A stretch of DNA of 33,395 nucleotides, taken from contig CAJTOO010000031.1 of NCBI GenBank assembly GCA_910577735.1, positions 1 through 33,395 of the forward strand, written 5' to 3'. The position numbers and the translations under genes are program-made. Below are positions 15,837-24,444 of the stretch, piece after piece (position 1 is the first letter of the stretch; every line of letters starts with the position of its first letter). The notes under the pieces were generated by a model. The model saw only the letters and a program-made list of their open reading frames with translations. It ran no database searches and was not told where the DNA came from. This stretch comes from an uncultured Lachnospiraceae bacterium (lineage in GTDB: Bacteria; Bacillota; Clostridia; Lachnospirales; Lachnospiraceae).

Positions 15837-16598
15837 TTACCACCCAAGCCTCATCAGCCAGTTGCTCAGTTCCCGCTCGCGCTCCCGCGCACCGTCCTCT
15901 GTATATTTTCCCAGATTCATCTCATCCCGGATATTGCCGTCTTCTATATAAAAGACGCGCTCACAGCCAGAAGCCACCTTCACGTCATGTGTCACCATCA
16001 TGATGGTCGTTCCCTCCTCGTTGAGTTTGTTCAGCTCCTTCATGACCTCCCTGGAGTTCTGCTTGTTCAGGGCGCCTGTCGGCTCATCGGCAAAGATGAT
16101 CTTCGGATTGTTGATCATGCTCCTTGCGATGCACGCTCTCTGCAGCTGTCCGCCGGAAACCTCACTGACATCGTTGTCCGCCACCTCGCTGATCCCAAGT
16201 TTTGTCATCAGCACTTTCGCGCGCTCGTTGATCGCTCTGCGCTGTTCCCTTCCGGCAGCCGACTGGTACGCCGGCAATACGATATTATCATAGATGGAGA
16301 GATTTTTCAGCATATACATCTGCTGAAACACAAATCCCATCCGTTTCAGGCGCAGGTCGCTCACCTGGTTGGCAGACAGTCTGGTCATCTCCTCCCCAAA
16401 AAACTCAACGCTGCCCGCAGTGGCAGTGTCCATACCGCTGATCGTGTAGAGCAGTGTCGTCTTCCCGGAGCCCGAAGGTCCCATGACGCCGACCATCTCC
16501 CCCTCCCTGATCTCGAGGTTCACATTTCTGAGGACATTATTCTGCCTTTTGTTCACGATATATGTTTTACACAGATCCTTTGCTTTCAATGCATTCAT
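15837..16598 (-). CDS. ABC transporter ATP-binding protein, MacB/BceA type
   Basis: This 253-residue ATPase has Walker A GPSGSGKTTLLY near residue 40, Q-loop FVFQQMYML, signature VSGGQLQRACIARSM, Walker B IIFADEPTGALN and H-loop VTHD. The TGALN after Walker B is characteristic of the LolD/MacB/BceA group that works with FtsX-type permeases. The final 30 residues form an extra charged tail. AAGGAG precedes the ATG. Its partner is the permease at 16906-19284, from which it is separated by a MITE-like repeat. Substrates in this group are usually antimicrobial peptides or lipoproteins, moved by mechanotransmission. Confidence 0.94.
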   Translation of the reverse strand: MNALKAKDLCKTYIVNKRQNNVLRNVNLEIREGEMVGVMGPSGSGKTTLLYTISGMDTATAGSVEFFGEEMTRLSANQVSDLRLKRMGFVFQQMYMLKNLSIYDNIVLPAYQSAAGREQRRAINERAKVLMTKLGISEVADNDVSEVSGGQLQRACIARSMINNPKIIFADEPTGALNKQNSREVMKELNKLNEEGTTIMMVTHDVKVASGCERVFYIEDGNIRDEMNLGKYTEDGARERERELSNWLMRLGW

Positions 16599-16905
16599 GT
16601 TCGCTATTCTCCTTATTTTTATTCTTAGGAACTGTAGAACAATAACTGACGCATCCTGACTTGTCTATTTCTCCGATTATGCATATCAAAAATCCACGCC
16701 GCTGCCCGCTGCGCCTACGTTTTTTGACAGTTGCTTTAGCAATTTCACCTCGAAGAAATATCCTGCGCAAGTTGCATCGGTTATTTTCCTACAGTTCCTT
16801 GCCTCCAGATACCTGGCGCGGTGCTGTGCATCGCTTTTCTTTTTCGCATTCAAACATTTGTATGTCTCTCATGTCGCAGGTAATTTCCAAACATTTGCTC
16901 ACTTT
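16599..16905. other. Gap between permease and ATPase, mostly a repeat element
   Basis: This 307-base gap holds the 171-bp element at 16628-16798. The remaining part, 16799-16905, contains two copies of AAATGTTTG about 40 bases apart on the minus strand and short frames of 20-30 codons without a recognisable family. I do not support a gene here. Confidence 0.6.
16628..16798. mobile_element. 171-bp MITE-like element with GGAACTGTAG inverted ends
   Basis: The left end reads GGAACTGTAGAACAATAACT. The right end, reverse complemented, reads GGAACTGTAGGAAAATAACC. The first 10 bases are identical, and about 23 of the first 28 bases match between the ends. No transposase is encoded. A short frame inside has no known family. 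Size, terminal inverted repeats and intergenic position fit a non-autonomous miniature element or a folding repeat. No clear target duplication is visible. Confidence 0.7.
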
Positions 16906-19284
16906 TTACTCCGCGATCTTCATATCGCCAGGATCGATCCTGCGCACGCTCCCAGTCGCAAAGTACGTTGCCGCCATGATTCCCACAAGCAGTACCGCGG
17001 GATAAAGCAGGTAGGCTTTCAGCGGTTCCACCTGGATCTGGAGCTCCGCGCCCATGATCGCAAAGATGTTTTTCAGTATAAAGCGGTTGCTCAGCATGGA
17101 CAGCGGCACTGCAAAGATCATCGAGAGCAGGACCACCCACACCATGCGCATCACCAGCCACTTTCGGATATCTCCCCTTCGCCACCCGATACTCCCGAGC
17201 ATGGCAAGCTGCCCCTTTTCCCGCACGATGAACAGCTTCATCATCAGCAGTGAGATCAGCATGATGAGCAGGCACAGCATCACCGTCATCGGAAGCTGCA
17301 TGGCGTGCATGGTATCTTTGATCGTACCGATGTTCGCGTCGATCGCCTCCTGCGCAGTCACCCACTCGTACTGCGGAAACTGTTCTTTCATCTGGTCCGC
17401 AAGCTCCCTCTGGGAAAGCGCCGTCTCCATCGCCACCGTCGCCTTCCAGTAACCAGACAGGATCTCGCCGCTCATATCAAGCGCAGGATTTAAGCGGGCA
17501 CTCTCCCCCAGCTGCATATAGTCGCTGTAATACCCAGTGATGATAAATTTCCGCTCTTTTCCACCGATGCTGGCAGTCACAGTGTCCCCGATCTCCAGAT
17601 GGTTCGCCTCCATGATCTTTCTGGAGAAGGCGACCTCGTTCTCCAATCTGGGCGCTTCCCCGGCACTGTATTCGCAGTATCCCCCGTTCTCACCGATCGG
17701 ATAGTTGGTCAGCGGCTTGATCACTTTTCCCTGATCATCCACTGTGTACTCCACAAAGCACAGCGCACCCACACTCAGCGACGCCTCATATCCGCGCTCT
17801 GCGAGCTCACGCTCTATCCGGCGCAGCGCGCTTTCCAAGTCCGCTGTATTGTGGTACGGTGTCTCCCCTTTTGCCTCCAGTCTGTCCATATAGACCGCCG
17901 CATCGGGATTTAAGCTGAATTTTGTCGCCATCTCGTCACTCTCCATCGTCGTCAGCGTGTTGAGCGGAACCGTGATCAGCACAAAACTGATGCAGAATGT
18001 AACAAACAGGACGAGATACCGTTTTATATTACAGAGAATATCATTCAATCCGAGGAAGGAGACCGTGCCCATATACTTTCTCTTGTACAGGCTGAGTCCC
18101 CTGCGCCGTTGATACCGCTCGCCGCTGCCGCCGCTCCGTATCGCCTCGATCGCAGAGATCTTTTTCAGCTTTCCTGTAAAAGCGACGCACATCGATGTCA
18201 CGAACACGATCACTGCCGCCCCGCACACAATGTTGAGTCCGATCGCATCTGCGCTGTCGCCCAATACCATATTTTTGCTGACGCTCTCCGTCATGCCTTT
18301 CCCGACCGGAATGCTCAGCACCACGCCCACAGACGCCCCAGCCGCGACCAGCGCAAAATACTTGACCAGATAGATCCTTCGTATGGCACGATCGCGCATT
18401 CCGATCGCCTTCAACACACCGATCTCCCGATAATTTTCCTCCATGGTAAAGCTCAGCGAAAACCGCAGTATCATGAGTGATATCAGGATCAGGCACAGCC
18501 CGATCACGATCAGCAGCGCGGCTACGATCATGTCAAACACATACAGCAGCGGATAGATGCTCCGTTCAAAGAGATTGACCAGCAGTGTGAAGTTCTGCTG
18601 GTTGATCTCCCTCAGCGTTTTCTCCGAATCCAGCGTGTTAAATCCGTATACAACAATTTTGACGTTCTCGCTGTCCGACACCATTTTGTCATAATCCGCT
18701 TTGCAGAATAGAAAGCGCCCCATTCCGCTCATCTCATTCCCGTACATGATATCCCTGGTCTGTACAGCGATCCGATACGTATATGTCGTGCCGGACACTT
18801 CAAACCGCAGTTCATCCCCGACATGAAGCCCGTTGCGCTCCATCAGGGCTGGCGAGACTGCGGCCTCGCCAGGATCCAGTGCGATGTCGTCTCCATCGCT
18901 GTCCAGAGCCTTCGCGTATCTGCCGCCGACCGCCCCCAGATACAGGCTTGCGCCGTTTGCGTCAAAAACACCCGCCTCATCTGCGTCCCCCGCGCTGACA
19001 TCACCTGCCGAGATCTCGCACAGCTGCTCCGCGGCATACTCTGTCACATCGCTGCAGTCATCCAGCCAGCGCCCAAATGCTTCCCCCTCATCTTCACCGC
19101 CAAACACAGCCATCACATCGCTGACATTTGCGCGTTCCATATAGGTCTCCAGTCCGTTCATCACCAGACTGATATTGCTGACACTGCTGGCGAGGAAGAT
19201 CGTGGACAGCGTGACAAACAGGAGCAGAATGATATTGACGCTCTTTTGCTTTTTTAAATCCTTTTTCAGTATCTCAAACCACAT
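16906..19284 (-). CDS. FtsX-like ABC transporter permease
   Basis: This permease of about 792 residues has the double-FtsX layout: TM1 at about residues 17-40, a large extracellular domain, three TMs around 235-370 (VAALLIVIGLCLILISLMILRF), a further TM near 420-440, a second extracellular domain, and three C-terminal TMs from about 660. It resembles MacB/BceB-type permeases but is larger than BceB (about 650 residues). It is the first gene of the cluster permease, ATPase, regulator, kinase, peptidase. The ATG at 19284 is chosen because AAAGGA lies 9 bases upstream; an ATG three codons earlier overlaps that site. Likely role: removal or sensing of cell-envelope-active compounds. Confidence 0.9.
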   Translation of the reverse strand: MWFEILKKDLKKQKSVNIILLLFVTLSTIFLASSVSNISLVMNGLETYMERANVSDVMAVFGGEDEGEAFGRWLDDCSDVTEYAAEQLCEISAGDVSAGDADEAGVFDANGASLYLGAVGGRYAKALDSDGDDIALDPGEAAVSPALMERNGLHVGDELRFEVSGTTYTYRIAVQTRDIMYGNEMSGMGRFLFCKADYDKMVSDSENVKIVVYGFNTLDSEKTLREINQQNFTLLVNLFERSIYPLLYVFDMIVAALLIVIGLCLILISLMILRFSLSFTMEENYREIGVLKAIGMRDRAIRRIYLVKYFALVAAGASVGVVLSIPVGKGMTESVSKNMVLGDSADAIGLNIVCGAAVIVFVTSMCVAFTGKLKKISAIEAIRSGGSGERYQRRRGLSLYKRKYMGTVSFLGLNDILCNIKRYLVLFVTFCISFVLITVPLNTLTTMESDEMATKFSLNPDAAVYMDRLEAKGETPYHNTADLESALRRIERELAERGYEASLSVGALCFVEYTVDDQGKVIKPLTNYPIGENGGYCEYSAGEAPRLENEVAFSRKIMEANHLEIGDTVTASIGGKERKFIITGYYSDYMQLGESARLNPALDMSGEILSGYWKATVAMETALSQRELADQMKEQFPQYEWVTAQEAIDANIGTIKDTMHAMQLPMTVMLCLLIMLISLLMMKLFIVREKGQLAMLGSIGWRRGDIRKWLVMRMVWVVLLSMIFAVPLSMLSNRFILKNIFAIMGAELQIQVEPLKAYLLYPAVLLVGIMAATYFATGSVRRIDPGDMKIAE

Positions 19285-19347
19285 AGATCCCATTCCTTTC
19301 TTGATTTCACTATACCGGTTGCCTGTGTTCCGGTACAAGGGGTGCCC

Positions 19348-19357
19348 TGGAACTGTT
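19348..19357. repeat. Solo GGAACTGTTC motif
   Basis: This copy of the GGAACTGT end sequence seen at 16628 and 26251 lies upstream of the FtsX permease gene. I found no matching inverted partner nearby, so it may be a degraded element end or chance. Confidence 0.25.
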
Positions 19358-19416
19358 CACCCATCAAAGACGCTGCTCCTCCCGATCGATCGTTTCCCCA
19401 GCGCCCTGCAAAGGTC

Positions 19417-19452
19417 ATTATAATCGGAAAAATATTAAAAAGTCCTTAAAAA
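19417..19452 (-). promoter_or_regulatory. Predicted promoter with direct repeats (regulator site?)
   Basis: On the minus strand a TATAAT (19422-19417) lacks a good -35. Two TTTTTAA repeats (19452-19446 and 19441-19435) start exactly 11 bases apart and cover the -35 position. OmpR-type regulators bind such direct repeats about one helical turn apart, often replacing a weak -35. This would allow the regulator at 15120-15800 to activate its own operon. Confidence 0.5.
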
Positions 19453-19482
19453 CTCAAAGATTTCCTCTGCGCTGAACTGCAC

Positions 19483-19523
19483 AAAAAAACCACCGTCCGG
19501 ACGCCCGCCCAGACAGTGGTTTT
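19483..19523 (-). terminator. Terminator of the atp operon
   Basis: On the minus strand AAAACCACTGTCTGG and CCGGACGGTGGTTTT pair with a few mismatches and are followed by a run of Ts. It lies 18 bases after the atpC stop. Confidence 0.92.
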
Positions 19524-19540
19524 AGCTTAATCAGAAAACA

Positions 19541-19945
19541 TTATTTCAATTTTGCAACATCGATCCGCGCGATCGAGCGCATCAGGGCTGCCTCGGCTCT
19601 TGCAACATCAACGCTGCCGCCGCGCTCCGCAAGCCTTCCCTCCGCCCGCTGCTTTGCAGCATTGGCGCGCGCCTCGTCGATCTCGCCGGGCCACTCGATG
19701 ATCTCTGCAAGGATCGTGATCTCCTGCGGCAGTATCTGTACGAATCCGGCATGAAGCGCTGCATTTCTCACCGTGTCGCCCTGTGTGATCGCAAGAATAC
19801 CGGGCTTGACGATGACTGTGAGCGGTGCATGACCGGCGTAGACACCGATCTCACCCTCTGTTGTATTGAATTCGACCATATCCGCCTCTTCATTAAAGAA
19901 TTCGCGGTCCGGCGTCACGATCGTTAGCTTGAACTTCTCTGCCAT
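19541..19945 (-). CDS. atpC: ATP synthase epsilon subunit
   Basis: This 134-residue central-stalk subunit has the usual N-terminal beta-sandwich (FKLTIVTPDREFFNEEADMVEF, then GEIGVYAGHAPL) and a C-terminal helical hairpin rich in Ala, Arg and Glu. It regulates rotation and links gamma to the c ring. It is the last gene of the operon, 11 bases after atpD, with the operon terminator directly downstream. Length and position are standard. Confidence 0.97.
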   Translation of the reverse strand: MAEKFKLTIVTPDREFFNEEADMVEFNTTEGEIGVYAGHAPLTVIVKPGILAITQGDTVRNAALHAGFVQILPQEITILAEIIEWPGEIDEARANAAKQRAEGRLAERGGSVDVARAEAALMRSIARIDVAKLK

Positions 19946-19956
19946 AGCAGCACCTC

Positions 19957-21348
19957 CTACCTCGCCCTGGCTACTACGTCATCAATTGTTCCGGCATTGA
20001 GGAAATGTCCCTCCGGGATATCGTCATGCTTCCCTTCCATGATTTCCTTAAAGCCTCTGATCGTCTCTGCGATGGGCACATACTTACCCGGCATACCTGT
20101 AAACTGCTCCGCTACATGGAACGGCTGTGACAGGAATCTCTGGATCTTTCTCGCGCGGTTCACGGTGATCTTGTCTTCCTCCGACAACTCATCCATACCG
20201 AGGATCGCGATGATATCCTGCAGCTCCTTGTATTTCTGGAGCACCTGCTGTACGCCGCGCGCCACCTCGTAGTGCTCCTGGCCAACGATACGAGGGTCGA
20301 GGATCCTCGATGTGGACTCGAGCGGATCGACCGCCGGATAGATACCGAGCTCCACGATCGAACGCGAGAGAACGGTCGTCGCATCCAGGTGCGCGAACGT
20401 CGTCGCCGGCGCAGGGTCCGTCAAGTCGTCGGCAGGCACGTACACAGCCTGCACCGATGTGATGGAACCATTTTTTGTCGAAGTGATACGCTCCTGCAGG
20501 GCGCCCATCTCTGTCTGCAGCGTCGGCTGATAACCTACGGCAGAAGGCACACGTCCAAGCAGCGCGGAAACCTCGGAGCCAGCCTGTGTGAAACGGAAGA
20601 TATTGTCGATGAAAAGGAGCACATCCTTTCCACCCTTGTCGCGGAAATACTCCGCCATTGTAAGACCTGTCAGGCCAACCCTCATTCTCGCCCCGGGCGG
20701 CTCGTTCATCTGTCCGAACACCATGGCGGTCTTGCTGATAACGCCGGATTCCGTCATTTCATTGTAGAGGTCATTCCCCTCTCTCGTGCGCTCGCCTACG
20801 CCTGTAAATACGGAGAATCCGTCATGCTCATTTGCGATGTTCGTGATCAGCTCCTGGATCAGAACCGTCTTGCCCACGCCGGCGCCGCCAAACAGACCGA
20901 TCTTACCGCCTCTCTGGTAAGGACAGAGGAGGTCGACGACCTTGATCCCTGTCTCGAGCATCTCCGTCGACGTCGCCTGCTCCTCGAACGAGGGCGCTGG
21001 TCTGTGGATCGGCTCGTAGCCCTGTGCCTCCGGAGCCGGTTTGTTATCTATCGGTTCGCCAAGTACGTTAAACATACGTCCAAGTGTACTCTCACCCACA
21101 GGAACCGTGATCGGTGCGCCTGTCGAAACAGCATCCATCCCTCTCACGAGTCCGTCCGTAGGTCCCATGGCGATACATCTCACCGTATCATCACCCAGAT
21201 GCTGTGCAACCTCGATCGTCAACTCAGTGCCATCACTTCTTGTGATCTTCACTGCATCGTTCAGCTCCGGAAGCTGCCCTTCGCTGAACTTCACATCAAG
21301 AACCGCACCGATAATCTGGGTAACTTTACCAATTATCTTATCTGCCAT
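19957..21348 (-). CDS. atpD: ATP synthase beta subunit
   Basis: This 463-residue catalytic subunit of F1 has P-loop GGAGVGKTVLIQELI near residue 155, catalytic GERTREGNDLY, and ALLGRVPSAVGYQPTL, the strongly conserved beta-subunit segment. It catalyses ATP synthesis or hydrolysis with alpha. It sits between atpG and atpC as usual. The 98-base gap upstream to atpG holds a hairpin. Confidence 0.99.
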   Translation of the reverse strand: MADKIIGKVTQIIGAVLDVKFSEGQLPELNDAVKITRSDGTELTIEVAQHLGDDTVRCIAMGPTDGLVRGMDAVSTGAPITVPVGESTLGRMFNVLGEPIDNKPAPEAQGYEPIHRPAPSFEEQATSTEMLETGIKVVDLLCPYQRGGKIGLFGGAGVGKTVLIQELITNIANEHDGFSVFTGVGERTREGNDLYNEMTESGVISKTAMVFGQMNEPPGARMRVGLTGLTMAEYFRDKGGKDVLLFIDNIFRFTQAGSEVSALLGRVPSAVGYQPTLQTEMGALQERITSTKNGSITSVQAVYVPADDLTDPAPATTFAHLDATTVLSRSIVELGIYPAVDPLESTSRILDPRIVGQEHYEVARGVQQVLQKYKELQDIIAILGMDELSEEDKITVNRARKIQRFLSQPFHVAEQFTGMPGKYVPIAETIRGFKEIMEGKHDDIPEGHFLNAGTIDDVVARAR

Positions 21349-21401
21349 CTTTTTGTTTCCTCTCTATCATACTTTTGAGCTTACTATTGATTATTTTGTG
21401 C

Positions 21402-21428
21402 AAAGAATACCTGCCCCTGGTGTTCTTT
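21402..21428 (-). promoter_or_regulatory. Intercistronic hairpin, atpG-atpD
   Basis: AAAGAATACC (21402-21411) and GGTGTTCTTT (21419-21428) pair over 10 bp with one mismatch and a 7-base loop. It is followed on the plus strand by TTAACGAAACTT, a motif that recurs at 25047 and 25108. It is a possible mRNA processing or stability element. Confidence 0.5.
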
Positions 21429-21446
21429 TTAACGAAACTTCGATAT

Positions 21447-22298
21447 TTATGAGATTGCCTGCGCACCCGCGATGATCTCTGTCAGCTCCTGCGTGATCGC
21501 ACTCTGGCGCGCCCTGTTATAGAGCAGCGACAGGCTCGAGATGATCTCGTCCGCATTGTTGGTCGCATTGTCCATCGCCTGCATCCTGGCTGCGTTCTCG
21601 CTCGCGACAGCCTCGATCATCGCCCCGTAGATCAGGCTCGTGATATACTTCGGGATGATCAGTTCGACCGCGTCCTCTGTCTCAGGCTCAAAATCCAGCA
21701 CAGCCTTGTCATCATCGCTGCGCTCGTCCTCGATCTGAATGGGAAGCAGCTTCAGTCTGGTCGGGATATGTGTCACAGTATTCTTAAATCCTGTGTAGAC
21801 GACATAGATCTCGCCCACCTTGCCGGTTGCGAAGTCGTCAAGCACCTGATTGCTGATCTTCATGGCATCGGCATAGATCGGCTCCTCGATCGCGTCGGAG
21901 TAATCCTCCCCCATCTCATAGCCAAGTCTTGCAAATGTGTCCCTTCCCTTGCTTCCTACCGGATAAATGATCAAATCATCCTTATTCCACTCATTGTCCC
22001 TCACAAGCTTGATGATATTGGAATTGTAGCCGCCGGCAAGCCCCCTGCTGCCCGTGATCACGATCACAGCCTTTTTGGGGGAGTTGTTCGCCTTGAGGTA
22101 CGGATGGTTGATATCCCCTGCTTTGGAAAGCATGGAAACCACCGTTTGATACATGCAGTTGAAATACGTCTTGGACTTCTCTGCACGTCCCTTCGCTCTT
22201 TGCAGTTTGACGGTGGAAACAAGCTTCATGGCCTTCGTAATCTGCTGTGTGCTCTGCACAGAACTCTTACGTCTCTTTATGTCTCTCATTGAGGCCAT
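21447..22298 (-). CDS. atpG: ATP synthase gamma subunit
   Basis: This 283-residue rotor shaft of F1 has its N-terminal coiled-coil helix visible as MRDIKRRKSSVQSTQQITKAMKLVSTVKLQRAK, and the C-terminal helix as NAARMQAMDNATNNADEIISSLSLLYNRARQSAITQELTEI. Both are strongly conserved. A SRGLAGGYNSNI segment lies between them. It is located between atpA and atpD, 23 bases after atpA. Confidence 0.98.
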   Translation of the reverse strand: MASMRDIKRRKSSVQSTQQITKAMKLVSTVKLQRAKGRAEKSKTYFNCMYQTVVSMLSKAGDINHPYLKANNSPKKAVIVITGSRGLAGGYNSNIIKLVRDNEWNKDDLIIYPVGSKGRDTFARLGYEMGEDYSDAIEEPIYADAMKISNQVLDDFATGKVGEIYVVYTGFKNTVTHIPTRLKLLPIQIEDERSDDDKAVLDFEPETEDAVELIIPKYITSLIYGAMIEAVASENAARMQAMDNATNNADEIISSLSLLYNRARQSAITQELTEIIAGAQAIS

Positions 22299-22321
22299 AA
22301 ATATTCAGTCCCCCCTTCTTT

Positions 22322-23827
22322 TTACTTAAAGCGTCCTTTGAACTCTTCAATCGCTGCGACAAGCGTTTTCTCGGTCTCGTCCGAGATCACCCTCTCATCC
22401 CTGATCGCCTGCGGCACCTGCGGATATTTGGTGTCAAGGAACTCAAAAAGCTCCGCCTCAAATCTGGTGATGTCCGACACAGGTACATCGAGCAGATACT
22501 TTCTCGTGGCAACAAACAAAATGATAACCTGATATTCGACAGCCATCGGTTTGTACTGCGGCTGCTTTAAGATCTCCTTGATGCGTGCACCCTGGTCAAG
22601 TCTCTCCTTGGTATCCGCGTCAAGATCGGAGCCAAACTGCGCGAATGAGGCAAGCTCCCTGTACTGTGCAAGCTCCGTACGGATTGGGCCTGCGATCTTC
22701 TTCATCGCCTTGATCTGCGCGGAACCGCCTACTCGCGAAACGGACAGACCTGCATTTACGGCTGGTCTGAAACCGGAATTGAACATCTCCGTCTCAAGGT
22801 AGATCTGGCCATCGGTGATCGAGATCACGTTTGTCGGGATATACGCGGAAACGTCGCCCGCCTGCGTCTCAATGATCGGCAGTGCAGTGATGGAACCTCC
22901 GCCGTACTCCTCGCTCATGCGGCATGCGCGCTCGAGCAGTCTCGAGTGGAGATAGAACACGTCTCCCGGGAAAGCCTCACGTCCGGGCGGACGCTTCAAC
23001 AGCAGGGAGAGTGTACGGTATGCAACAGCGTGCTTACTCAGATCATCGTAGATGATGAGCACATCCTCGCCGTTCTCCATCCACTCCTCACCGATCGCAC
23101 AGCCCGAGTACGGAGCAATGTACTGCAGCGGTGCAAGCTCGCTCGCCGTCGCAGCCACGATCGTCGTGTACGCCATAGCGCCAAACTCCTCGAGCGTCTT
23201 CACGATGCTCGCGACAGTCGAAGCCTTCTGACCGATCGCAACGTAGATACATTTCATATTCTGGCCTTTTTGGTTGATGATGGTATCTATGGCGATCGCC
23301 GTCTTACCGGTCTGCCTGTCGCCGATGATCAGCTCGCGCTGTCCTCTTCCGATCGGAACCATGGCATCGATCGCCTTGATACCGGTCTGCATTGGCGTGT
23401 CTACAGATTTTCTGGTGATAACACCGGATGCAACTCTCTCAATCTGACGGTATTTTGTGCTTGCGACAGGACCCTTGCCGTCGATCGGCTGGCCAAGCGC
23501 GTTCACTACACGTCCAAGCAGGGCATCGCCCACGGGAACCTCCACAACGCGGTTGGTCGTCTTTACGGTATCACCCTCGTTTATGTTCTTGGAGCTTCCA
23601 AGCAGCACGGCGCCCACGTTGTCCTCCTCAAGGTTCATGACCATGCCGTAAACCTCTCCCGGAAATTCGAGCAGTTCACCCTGCATCGCCTTCTCCAGTC
23701 CATGTACGCGTGCGATACCATCTGCCACCTGAATGACCGTACCGACTTCCGATACTTCCAGATCAGCGGCATATCTCTTTATCTGATCCTTAATCACAGA
23801 ACTTATTTCTTCTGGTCTTAAATTCAT
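22322..23827 (-). CDS. atpA: ATP synthase alpha subunit
   Basis: This subunit of about 501 residues is the non-catalytic nucleotide-binding partner of beta. P-loop GDRQTGKTAIAIDTI is near residue 170, and the conserved AYRTLSLLLKRPPGREAFPGDVFYLHSRLLERA segment is intact. The ATG at 23827 is chosen: the sequence MNLRPEEISSVI is the standard alpha N-terminus and AAAGGTG lies 9 bases upstream. An in-frame GTG four codons earlier overlaps that site. Confidence 0.98.
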   Translation of the reverse strand: MNLRPEEISSVIKDQIKRYAADLEVSEVGTVIQVADGIARVHGLEKAMQGELLEFPGEVYGMVMNLEEDNVGAVLLGSSKNINEGDTVKTTNRVVEVPVGDALLGRVVNALGQPIDGKGPVASTKYRQIERVASGVITRKSVDTPMQTGIKAIDAMVPIGRGQRELIIGDRQTGKTAIAIDTIINQKGQNMKCIYVAIGQKASTVASIVKTLEEFGAMAYTTIVAATASELAPLQYIAPYSGCAIGEEWMENGEDVLIIYDDLSKHAVAYRTLSLLLKRPPGREAFPGDVFYLHSRLLERACRMSEEYGGGSITALPIIETQAGDVSAYIPTNVISITDGQIYLETEMFNSGFRPAVNAGLSVSRVGGSAQIKAMKKIAGPIRTELAQYRELASFAQFGSDLDADTKERLDQGARIKEILKQPQYKPMAVEYQVIILFVATRKYLLDVPVSDITRFEAELFEFLDTKYPQVPQAIRDERVISDETEKTLVAAIEEFKGRFK

Positions 23828-23858
23828 ATGGATCTGCACCTTTCTATATTATTTTGCT

Positions 23859-23882
23859 CGGATCTGTGACGCCACAGATCCG
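23859..23882 (-). promoter_or_regulatory. Intercistronic hairpin, atpH-atpA
   Basis: CGGATCTGTG and CACAGATCCG form a perfect 10-bp stem with a 4-base loop. There is no U-tract, so it is more likely an mRNA processing or stability structure than a terminator. Confidence 0.65.
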
Positions 23883-23898
23883 CCCCGTGAAATTCTAC

Positions 23899-24444
23899 TC
23901 ACAGCTGGATCGCCAACAGCTCGCGCTGCAGCTTATCCAATTTTGTCCGGATACTGCTGTCCACAACCCGGTCTCCCATCTTGATGACCATACCACCGAT
24001 CAGGCTATTGTCCACATCATAGATGCACTCGATGGTCTTGTATCTGGTGGTGGCGAGCAGCCGGCTCTCGATATCCTGTTTTTCCTGATCATTTATTGCT
24101 ATAGCCGTTGTGACATAAGCCGTTCCGATATTGCTGTACTCCTTTATGGATGCTATGAAGTCCTCCAGGATCGCCTCGATCTCCCCGTAACGGTCCTTCT
24201 CGACGATCGTCACCAGAAATCCCAACATTTCCCTGCTGAGCTTATCCCGGAACACATTCTGCACCACCTCAAGCTTATCCTCTTTCTGGATCTTTGGGTG
24301 GTTCATGAACTGTCCAAACTCCACATTTGTGCGGATGATCCCAAGAAGTCCCGCCGCCTCCTCCAAGAAGGCTGCGGTCCTGTCCTGTTCGACGGCAAGT
24401 TCAAACAACGCCTGAGCATACGTCCTGGAAACTAGCTTAGCCAT
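23899..24444 (-). CDS. atpH: ATP synthase delta subunit
   Basis: This 181-residue peripheral-stalk protein joins the b dimer to the top of F1. The N-terminal helical domain (VSRTYAQALFELAVEQDR) and the C-terminal IGGMVIKMGDRVVDSSIRTKLDKLQREL segment are typical. Its start overlaps the end of atpF by 13 bases, indicating coupled translation. Confidence 0.96.
   Translation of the reverse strand: MAKLVSRTYAQALFELAVEQDRTAAFLEEAAGLLGIIRTNVEFGQFMNHPKIQKEDKLEVVQNVFRDKLSREMLGFLVTIVEKDRYGEIEAILEDFIASIKEYSNIGTAYVTTAIAINDQEKQDIESRLLATTRYKTIECIYDVDNSLIGGMVIKMGDRVVDSSIRTKLDKLQRELLAIQL

Noticed and set aside
14868..16628. 586-codon open frame on the plus strand
   Set aside because: It lies opposite the AAA-ATPase relic, the response regulator and the ABC ATPase, all of which have clear motifs. 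Its composition (rich in His, Arg, Leu, Pro) is typical of antisense shadows.
16567..16770. 68-codon frame in the permease-ATPase gap
   Set aside because: Most of it lies in the MITE-like element and runs over the ATPase start; no family is recognisable.
20272..21378. 368-codon plus-strand frame opposite atpD
   Set aside because: atpD is unambiguous. The opposite frame shows no family motif and no ribosome binding site.
22946..23821. 291-codon plus-strand frame opposite atpA
   Set aside because: Antisense shadow of a highly conserved gene.
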